Source: Hymenopus coronatus (lineage: Eukaryota > Arthropoda > Insecta > Mantodea > Hymenopodidae). From it: a stretch of 64,000 bases of DNA. Each line of letters opens with the position of its first letter. Position 1 is the stretch's first letter. The position numbers and the translations under genes are program-made. The stretch covers positions 432,445,921-432,509,920 of the forward strand of contig CM060900.1 in the NCBI GenBank assembly GCA_030762935.1, in the 5' to 3' direction. The notes under the pieces are model-generated. The model did no database searches. It had not been told where the DNA came from and worked only from the letters and a program-made list of their open reading frames with translations. Below are positions 56,642 to 64,000 of the stretch, piece by piece.

Positions 56642-56794
56642 AAAGAAATAGGCAGAGGAAAAAAACCGGTTCAGGATTTTCTAATTTTGCAGATAATGTA
56701 GGTATCCGGTTACCGCCTAAACAGAATGACTGGGCAGTATGTAAAAACGAATCAAGTTGGAGAGTGTACAAACTAGACATAACCAATCCTTCAA

Positions 56795-57460
56795 ATGTGT
56801 TATTTAAGTTTAGTATTTCCAAGGATGCAACACTAAGATTTTCAAGGTAATCCCCCCGTCCCAAACTACTCCTTATATGGAAAATGTTGTTTTTTCTCAA
56901 AAATGGTTCGAATGATTTTGATTGAAATACCGTGTATTAAAGGTATGTACCAGGAAAATAAAATGTATATCTTGAATTTTCTGGTAACAGCCTTTGTAGA
57001 CCTCTTCATTCTGGATGAATTTTTCGTAACCGGTAGATAGATAAACTCTTTAAAAATGCAGATCTGGTTGAAACACACAAATTATGTCATATTCATTTCT
57101 TTTTTCTTTTTTGTTGTAGAGTTAACCGTTTCCGAGATATTTTTTGTAATTGGTTTTAATATAAAGTGGGCACTTAAATTTTTTCGGACGGGAGGTCATG
57201 TTTTGTTTCATTTCTCTTTTGTTTTACTCCTGATCATGCACAGTGAACCGAATCTCAATTGTTTCACATAGCGACCTGCTTTTTAAAACATTTGGCTAGT
57301 GCTTTAGCCTAGTGTATTACTTTATTTCCTTTCTACTTACAAGGAACTAACACACCAATTTCTGCTAATATGTATCTCGCTATAGATAAAGGAATAACAT
57401 TTTGTAACAATAGCTTGTAGAGAAAGTCATGTGGATGGATCTCATCAATTTTTTTAGACT
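56795..57460 (+). repeat. R repeat, plus strand
   Basis: GTATTTCCAAGGATGCAACAC, TTGATTGAAATACCGTG, TTCATTCTGGATGAATTTTTCG, GTTAACCGTTTCCGAGATATT and GTTTTGTTTCATTTCTC in plus order. Confidence 0.85.
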
Positions 57461-57956
57461 GCTGTCGCCACACCCCCCTTTTTGTTTAGTCGAAAGCAAA
57501 ATCAACGACAGAAGTTATAGGCTGACAAATATAGAACTATATAACGTATCCTTCATCTATCTTCCTGTTTGTGCTAATAATTAAAGGAATAGAATACATA
57601 GTTGCGGTATAGATGTATTTTACTTTGACAATTGTCTTGAACTTGGTCTCTTCAGCATTAATGAAAACTGGGGTAAAGCCATTACAAATAATCCTTAGTA
57701 CCGAAATAAAACTCAGGTTGACAGGAGCAAAAATAAGTACTTTACAACAGCCCTCGTGAATTATCTTGGATGTCCTGTTCATTTTGTTTTATCTAAAATA
57801 AGAAACTGTTCTTTCAATTAAGACTAAATAACTGTATTCCAATATCTTGAGTACTCCTTTCAAACCAGTTTAGCTGCGAGTATTGACTTACGAAGGGCTT
57901 TGTTGTTAGCCAGGATGTTGTCCCTTCTGCGGAACAGATGTTACCCTCATCCAGGT

Positions 57957-58169
57957 TTAAATGTTTTGCTGTATTGTGTTTGAGACTTTATTGCCGATCA
58001 TAAACCTAAATATTTTCGGAATGTTCAAACACAACCCCTTGGAAAGTCCCAGGCCTTTGTGAACATTGTCCCTTAAAACCAGCAGTTGGTCAACGGCATA
58101 TTTTGTTTGGAAGATAAATCTGTGCTTGATAAATGTAGGATCAATTACATTCTCTAAAGAGAAGAGCAA
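57957..58169 (-). pseudogene. Possible LINE reverse-transcriptase fragment
   Basis: A minus-strand frame of 70 codons has HRFIFQTKYAVDQLLVLRDN. It resembles the F-G-F-x-x-x-x-S-T-x-x-Q-L block of CR1/Jockey-type RTs, followed by HKGLGLSKGLCLNIPKIF at the D-x-x-K-A-F-D position. The catalytic Asp is not preserved. No other RT motif is readable, so this rests on one stretch. Confidence 0.35.
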
Positions 58170-58302
58170 ATAAATTCTGATTATGAAATGTTTGCAAAAT
58201 TCTTTACCCTAAACTTTAGCTTTATCTATATGTTGCACTCCTTCTTTAGTTTTTCTGCAGTTTTAATATTTTCTTCTTCTATGGGTGTGAAAAATATCTT
58301 CA

Positions 58303-58515
58303 AAGTTTGCCTCTGTGGTGTGAGGGAAGCGTATCTGCCTCACTTCAAGAGATCTCAAGTTCAAATCTCGGGTAGGGCGAGTTACACGGATGAGGCTTTT
58401 GCTGGGGATTTCTCTTATCCTGAGAAGACGAATGTTGGGTAACATCAAGCCCTATGCACCCCAGGCTCATTTGAACATCGTCCAATACGACCTACCAGGT
58501 TAAAGGACGTTAGAA

Positions 58516-58517
<2 letters not shown>
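58303..58517 (+). mobile_element. SINE-G copy with (AAT)n tail
   Basis: Head GCCTCTGTGGTGTGAGGGAAGC, B-box AAGTTCAAATCTCG, body TTATCCTGAGAAGACGAATG and GAACATCGTCCAATACGACC. An (AAT)n array at 58518-58580 forms its 3' tail. Confidence 0.85.

Positions 58518-58580
<63 letters not shown>
58518..58580. repeat. (AAT)n microsatellite at SINE-G tail
   Basis: About 20 units starting directly at the SINE end. Confidence 0.97.
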
Positions 58581-58789
58581 TTGTTAGTAAATGTTAAAAT
58601 AGGACTATGAGAAACATATTTTCAAAGTGAAAAGTCTCCAGATCTAAAGAACATACCATTTTATTTGTTGATTTTGGGTTTATTTCTTGGTTCAAAATTA
58701 TTAGGAAAGTTACTTTTGATTAAAACCGGAGTATTGGTTTTGAATGTCTCAAAAAACTCTATTTTACTTACGCTGCTCTGGCCCGAATG

Positions 58790-59490
58790 GGTCCTAGGGA
58801 GAGGAAGTATTACATTTATACAAAATTTGATGTTGATATTTTAGCAGATATACATTTTTATATAGTGTTTAAAGCCTGCTTTTAATACATAAGCACCAGA
58901 GGCGATGACACTGATGATACATGGAATGAAGATGGAGCACAGGTGGAATGCGATGGCAAGGGGAACTGGAGAACCCGGAGAAAGTCTGCCCCTGTGCCGC
59001 TTTGTCCACCATAAATCCCAAATGTGGTCGCCTAGGATTGAGGTAAAAGGCGAGTGGTCTAATCACTCGGCCATGGCGCGGCTTAGATATATATGTTTTG
59101 GGACCCACTGAATCCAAAATAAAGTATTTTTGGAAGGTGGTCTATGTGTGCTTGTTAAGAGCATAACTCAAAAAAGTCACAGAAATGCCAAATGTCATTA
59201 TTAAGCTAGGTATCCTTCAAGGATGTAGTGTAGATTTCCTGATAAATCATCCCAACCAAAATTGCTACAGAGAAACCTTTTCGAAAGTCGCAGGAATATC
59301 AAATCTCATACCTAAGTTAGATATCCCGTAAGGGTGCAAGCAAATATTTTCCAATCCCCCCCCCAACTAAAACTACTATTTACATAGACAAAATAGTTTT
59401 CTGTAAACGGCACTCATGTTTAAATTATGATACATTTCAAGTGTTAAGATCATCAAAAATGTATACCTTAAGATTTCTGGGAATGTAAAC
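58790..59490 (+). repeat. R repeat interrupted by SINE-B, with internal partial duplication
   Basis: GAGAGGAAGTATTACATTTA is followed, after the SINE, by TTTGGGACCCACTGAATCC, GGTATCCTTCAAGGATG and, again, GATATCCCGTAAGGGTGC. The middle block thus occurs twice (about 59160-59240 and 59290-59340). Confidence 0.75.
58856..59084 (-). mobile_element. SINE-B copy nested in R, 10-bp target-site duplication
   Basis: On the minus strand: CCGCGCCATGGCCGAGTG head, a B-box shortened by a deletion, GACAAAGCGGCACAGGGGC body. The flanks AGATATACAT (58846-58855) and AGATATATAT (59085-59094) differ at one base. Confidence 0.85.
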
Positions 59491-60377
59491 TTTTTTTCAC
59501 TTGTAATAAATAATTCTGTATAATATAGAAAGATATACGATAGGGGAAATTCTGCAAAGTGAGAAATATAGAGTCTGGTAAAATACCAATTATATTATGC
59601 AGTTTTCTTATATTTAAGAGATTCTGAAATGTTAACTTTTGTGTTTTAAACCTTTTGTGTGTTTCAAAAACAGAAAGTGATAGCGAAGATTGTATTTGAG
59701 AAAATTGTACACTTTGTAAAAATCCCATATTTATGTAATTTCGTAACATTATCGTTTCTGAAATATTGACTTTGCTTTATTTAAATATTAGTGACTATTT
59801 TAAGACTGGATATCAGAAGCATCACAGTATTTCTTTAGGTTTACCTCAATACCTTATGTCTCCCTTAGATATGTTAGATGCAACGGTAGCTATAACAATC
59901 CTCGATGTTGAGAGCAAGGTTTTGATAGTAGCTGTATATCGTATATTCACTATGTTAAATTCCAGAGATTTAAGCTTAAGTCTACGCCATTTTGACATTA
60001 TCTACAGATATACAATGTTTAAAACAGTATATATATACTGTTTAAATATATATTTTTGTACAATAGACACAGCACACAGATAAGGGAAGCACATAAAAAG
60101 TTTCCTGAACGTAGGTAACTCTCCATGCCCCCATTGAAAATTAAGCTCAGAACCTTGAGTTAATGCAAGTGTTGGGCATCATTCAATGTTACATATTTAA
60201 AGAATCATTAATGTTTGTTTTCAAATAGCATTCTTTTCAATGTTGGGGACAAAAACATTGACTTTATAGTTTTCTCTACTTCTTTTTGTGTACGATACTT
60301 CAGTGTAGTTGACTTCATAAAATTCTACTAATCTGGTAGATTAAATACAACATGTCCGGGATTTTAGCTGTGATTTA
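59491..60377. other. Unannotated stretch with a weak LINE trace
   Basis: A plus frame at about 59880-60000 reads AITILDVESKVLIVAVYRI, reminiscent of the LINE endonuclease motif ending in V-Y-R-x-P. A single short motif is not enough for a call. Confidence 0.25.
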
Positions 60378-60560
60378 AGAGAGATAATGTAATGGTTACC
60401 ATGCTAACTTCATATACCCGAGGGAGGACGATAGAGAGACCTCTGAGCCTGATAGAGAGAGCTCTGAGCAAAATTAAGCGGTCCTTCACGCCCAATTTAG
60501 AATGGGACGCTGAGAACCACTGTAGTTAAAGAGCGTCCATAAATAACACGTCATTCCCAT
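60378..60560 (+). mobile_element. SINE-D copy, internally deleted
   Basis: A-box TAATGTAATGGTTACCATGC, then a jump to CCTCTGAGC repeated twice, and the end TTAAAGAGCGTCCATAAATAAC. The central CTTCGGAAGG block is missing. Confidence 0.8.
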
Positions 60561-60697
60561 TTTCTTCCACCAAGTGCATCAATACAGTCTGACTCCAAAT
60601 TTGTCCAATCAGGAACAGGCAGCCTATTCAACCAATTAGCGTTTTATCTTATTTAAATACGCAATATTATGTGAATTGTTTTTGCAGATGAATATAA

Positions 60698-60825
60698 CAG
60701 TGTAGTCTCCTGGCAGAATGATTACTGCGCTAGCTTCTAATACTTGGGGAATCGATTATTTGATCAAAATTCCGGCACATCAGCGATGTTGATATAATCC
60801 TTACATTCAAAAGTGTTGTTACAGA
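60698..60825 (+). mobile_element. SINE-F fragment
   Basis: GTAGTCTCCTGGCAGAATGATTACTG (head-like) and CAAAATTCCGGCACATCAGC, then GTTGATATAATCC. The middle is missing. Confidence 0.45.
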
Positions 60826-61261
60826 TCATTAGTACATGCAACCTCCAAGACGTTTGCTCACCGGCTGCCACTGGTCCCCACATGCAGAGGTGAGTTATCT
60901 TGTTAGTAAGGTGTGCTGAAGTACTCCTTATTAGCAACATAAACTACTGTCTTCCACAATAGCAAGTCAGATTTACTTTAGCTAATCTATGGTCAGAGGT
61001 GATTATAAACAAAAGGGATGAAGTATTTTTTCAAGTAAGACCAGGGTCCAATGAGCTTAGAGCTGACATTTACCTAAGAAGGATAGGGGGAAAATCTTAT
61101 CTAGACAACCTACCATTATCAAGATTCAAACCTGGAACCACTTGCACGGTCAATTCTCTGTTGTATTTAAGCGATAGTAACATATAGTTCTAGAATCGCT
61201 AATGGTAGAGGTGTAGATTTTTTAGAAAAAAATTGTATTATATAGATAAACAAGTAAACAA

Positions 61262-61425
61262 CATAACAAGTAAAACAAGTATATGATACTTTAAAACTTT
61301 TAAAATTATAAGCTAAAGCTATAAAATTCACATTAGAAATTGAAAATTGTGGGTATCTCCCTTTTTAGATTTAAAGATAACAAATTTAGCTTTTGCATGT
61401 ATAGAGAATAAACTTGTACAGCAAT
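61262..61425 (+). pseudogene. Second Penelope-like copy, RT end fragment
   Basis: The sequence parallels 25415-25510 of the larger element: DTLKLLKL, then AIKFTLEIENCGYLPF at about 61318 in the same order. It is broken by a stop where the first copy reads FLDLK. Confidence 0.75.
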
Positions 61426-62574
61426 TTTCAGAACATGATAACCTTGCCCCACTCCTCAACCAAAGGCTTGGAGGATTGAACCCTCACTGAGAGGGTCTTC
61501 CACTTACTGGCCCCTTAAAATGGTGTGCAGTACTCACTAGTGTGAACGCGTACTATGTGGGCGACCTCCAGTTCGATGCTAGCTCCTTAGGTTGGGTCCT
61601 CTTACTGGTCAGCGTTGATTTAAGGTTTGTGAGCATGATACTCAGGTTTTCAGTGGGTGGTACCACAAATAAGCCTGTGTGTGTCTAGTACAGCAGATGA
61701 AATAGTAAATGTTGATGTTTATTGTTTCCTGATACTTTGCCAAGAAATCAGCTCGACATTTGTTACTCTTTCAGCACAATTAGGTATTTATTGTTCTCAG
61801 ATAACAATGTCAGAACGTGAATGTTATTGCGACTATAACTGCGAAATAAGTATGAAGGAATCAGAAATGCTCGGCATGACTGAAACCAACCCTAAAGACT
61901 GCCCAGAACTGACTTTGTTTTCGTTTCTAAGCTCTTTAAAATATACCATCTACAATTTACAGTCTTGTTTGTACTCTGGTAAGAAAACCCATCATAATCG
62001 GCTTTACGACCATCCCACGGTTGCTAATACTGTTAACCTATTCACTAGTTTGTTGGAATTTCATTGTCTTTCAAACAGCGACTGGACGATTTTAACAATC
62101 TCTGTCATATGTTACTACATGCCTGTACTTAGAAACATTTCCTTGTCTTTGGCTATTTTGTTGAAATGCAAAAGAAATACCTTGTTATACATTCCACAAC
62201 TAGACATTACTGTAATTTCCCTGATAACAACATAATTTTCATATCTATTATTATTTTTATTACTACTATTATTTTGTTATTGAAATTATTATAATTATAT
62301 TATTAGTTTTTTATTATTTTAAATTAATTATCTGAAAATAATCAGTCTCAGCACATGAACCACAAAACTGAACTGCTTACAAAGTCTACAGGAAACAGAT
62401 TTTATTATGTTGCCTTTCCCCCCTAGTAGAAGGTTGCCTTTTATTTCCTAATGGTTATTACCCAGTGGCAGGGGAGAGTGCTTCTGTTTGAGGGCTATCA
62501 TGTTTTGGAGAAAACAGTACTGATTGCATAAAAATAATGGTTAAAATCCTTTCTTGCTTAAATCTTCTGTATTT
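61426..62574. other. About 1.15 kb of unknown DNA between two halves of a Penelope-like copy
   Basis: The homologous element has only about 70 bases between the flanking parts, so this segment is likely an insertion. It is GC-richer at its left end (61440-61640) and contains the 142-codon open frame listed next. No terminal repeats or tRNA-like head were found. Confidence 0.5.
61807..62235 (+). CDS. Unknown 142-codon open frame
   Basis: No family recognised. From the ATG at 61807 the product begins MSERECYCDYNCEISMKESE. It has a mid-region FSFLSSLKYTIYNLQSCLYS and two hydrophobic stretches, DWTILTISVICYYMPVL and ISLSLAILL, near the C-terminus that could be membrane segments. The frame is open upstream to at least 61657, giving up to 193 codons. 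It lies inside the insertion in the second Penelope-like copy. It may be an element-encoded gene or chance. Confidence 0.3.
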   Translation: MSERECYCDYNCEISMKESEMLGMTETNPKDCPELTLFSFLSSLKYTIYNLQSCLYSGKKTHHNRLYDHPTVANTVNLFTSLLEFHCLSNSDWTILTISVICYYMPVLRNISLSLAILLKCKRNTLLYIPQLDITVISLITT

Positions 62575-62855
62575 GATAGTTTAATTTAGAGGCTGATAAA
62601 TATACCTCTCAATAAAGATGAATTTCATAGATAATATAATCACATAACCAGTGCTTTAATTAACGGTTTTATAATAATTTTAGATATAAAAAATTGAGAA
62701 GTTTAAATATAAGAAATCTATGGAGGTTCTTGATAAAATTAAAGATAATTATATTTTTAAAACATTTATTTATCATTCTTGGGATTTGTTTTACAAACAT
62801 TCTTAAATAATATGGTATAGCGTTGGTCCCACAAAATAAATACTATAAAAAAAGG
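62575..62855 (+). pseudogene. Second Penelope-like copy, region before the GIY-YIG domain
   Basis: Collinear with 25585-25880 of the first copy: CCTCTCAATAAAGATGAATT, GTGCTTTAATTAACGGTTTT, AAATTGAGAAGTTTAAATAT and TTGGTCCCACAAAATAAATAC all have counterparts there. It ends just before the GIY-YIG coding part. Confidence 0.75.
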
Positions 62856-62867
62856 TTGTACTCTCTT

Positions 62868-63265
62868 GTTTCTCTGTAAAAAATTAATGTAAAACCCTTA
62901 TTCTTCTATCTAATTCATGCTAATCATTAGCAGAAAGGCCTTATTACTTGCTTCCTTGTAATTAGAAGGGAAATAAGGCGGTACGCTAAGATAAATTGAT
63001 ATTCAAATCTTTTAAAAGCTGGTTATTTTGTGATTGGAATTTGTTTCTTTTTATGGCCAGCAGTTGACAAATTCCTATATGAGAAAAGTTTTAATTATGT
63101 TAAAGCTGAAACCAATAACAAAGAATATCTGATAAATGGTCACCTGCAATAAAAAATATTTTTTACATGAATTGTGTGTTTTAACATGATCTACAATTCT
63201 TGTGTAGTAAGCATTTCCTTATCTCTTAACATTACCAGTTATGCAAAAATTGATCCAGAACTTGA
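62868..63265 (-). repeat. R repeat, minus strand, partial
   Basis: ATGCTAATCATTAGCAG, AAAGCTGGTTATTTTGTG, GCTGAAACCAATAACAAAG and ACCAGTTATGCAAAAATTG in minus order. Confidence 0.8.
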
Positions 63266-63424
63266 TTGAACTGTTAGTCTGCAACTTTAATACTACACTA
63301 TGACACTGGAGTTCTAGAATATGTTGCAACTATTAGTTTTTTATGTTACATATGCCAAAAACGTAGCTTTGTAAATAGGATAACACGTTTAGTGATTAAA
63401 ACGCTAGTATCGCGCCTGGTTTGT

Positions 63425-64000
63425 ACAGCTTCCTTAAATATAAGCTTGGTATTTAAGTCTGGTATCTTCCAAGGATGCGACACGAAGATTTTCAAGAAAA
63501 TTCCCACACCACAAACTACCCTTTACTTTGAAAAATGTTCTAAAATTTGGATTTGCTAAAGTATAGCTCTAACAATTTTGATTAAAATGATGCCGTATAT
63601 TAAAGATATTTGCATCCCAAATAAAATGTATATTTTAATTTTCTGGGAATAGTCTCTAAAGACCTCTTTATTCTGAATGAATATTGCTTAATGTTAAACC
63701 GTAAAGGAAAGACAAAAATGTACCGCTCAAAAATGTAAATCCCGTCAAAACAAACAATTTAGTCTTTACGTTTTTTTTGTGGAGGTAACCATTACCGAAA
63801 TTTACCTTGTTATTGATTTCAATTGTAAAGTGCTTACTTTTCTCAGACATTAAGTGTCGTTTTTCTTGTTCTACTTCTGGCGAAGCAAAGAAGCGATTTG
63901 CACTGACAATCGCATAACGATAGCTTGAAACATTTGACTATCATTTCAGTATAGTGCATTCCTTAAGTTCCCTTCTACTTATAAGGAACTAAGTAAAAGA
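63425..64000 (+). repeat. R repeat, plus strand, cut by the window end
   Basis: GGTATCTTCCAAGGATGCGAC, ACTACCCTTTACTTTG, TTGATTAAAATGATGCCG, AACCATTACCGAAATTTACC and TACTTATAAGGAACTAAG in plus order. With the previous copy it forms a divergent pair. Confidence 0.85.

Overview
The window looks like repeat-dominated nuclear DNA of an animal, probably an arthropod. It is AT-rich and has no operons, no rRNA and no intact canonical tRNA gene. The support comes from the element families: non-LTR retrotransposons, Penelope-like elements, Tc1/mariner and pogo transposases, a THAP domain, a Polinton-type DNA polymerase, and many tRNA-derived SINEs with poly-A or (AAT)n tails and target-site duplications. 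I cannot name the species. No host gene is recognised with confidence. The best host-exon candidate is a two-exon 3' gene end at 45380-45766.

Layout. 0.7-2.7 kb: SINEs. 2.7-3.9 kb: decayed pogo/Tigger-like transposase. 7.7-8.6 kb: first large copy of an unnamed non-coding repeat, called R here, about 1 kb long; it recurs at more than 20 places on both strands and is the main component of the window. 10.4-12.4 kb: SINE-D and SINE-C copies with clean target-site duplications, then an R copy with long (TG)n/(AG)n. 12.7-13.2 kb: internally deleted transposase. 14.3-15.0 kb: a TR-A element (tandem tRNA-like units between inverted ends). 15.3-23.2 kb: R copies, a Tc1 C-terminus, a LINE C-terminus, SINE-G and SINE-H. 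24.2-26.4 kb: nearly full-length but broken Penelope-like element (RT plus GIY-YIG nuclease), followed by the 3' end of a LINE. 28.5-28.9 kb: 86-bp minisatellite. 30.5-31.8 kb: LINE reverse transcriptase. 32.3-33.6 kb: unknown ORF and an opposite-strand LINE C-terminus. 37.3-38.9 kb: two copies of a foldback element. 41.7-43.6 kb: protein-primed family B DNA polymerase pseudogene of Polinton/adintovirus type, split by SINE-D and followed by SINE-C. 44-49 kb: R, the candidate host exons, TR-A, and a mariner-type transposase. 51.7-64 kb: R copies, SINEs, (AAT)n arrays, a THAP fragment, and a second Penelope copy split by about 1.15 kb of unknown DNA.

The parts do not form a pathway. They record successive insertions: R copies host SINE-B and SINE-G, the polymerase hosts SINE-D, and microsatellites grow inside R copies and at SINE tails. 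The least familiar structures are TR-A, R, the foldback element, and the polymerase relic. Family letters (R, TR-A, FB, SINE-B and so on) are local labels, not database names.
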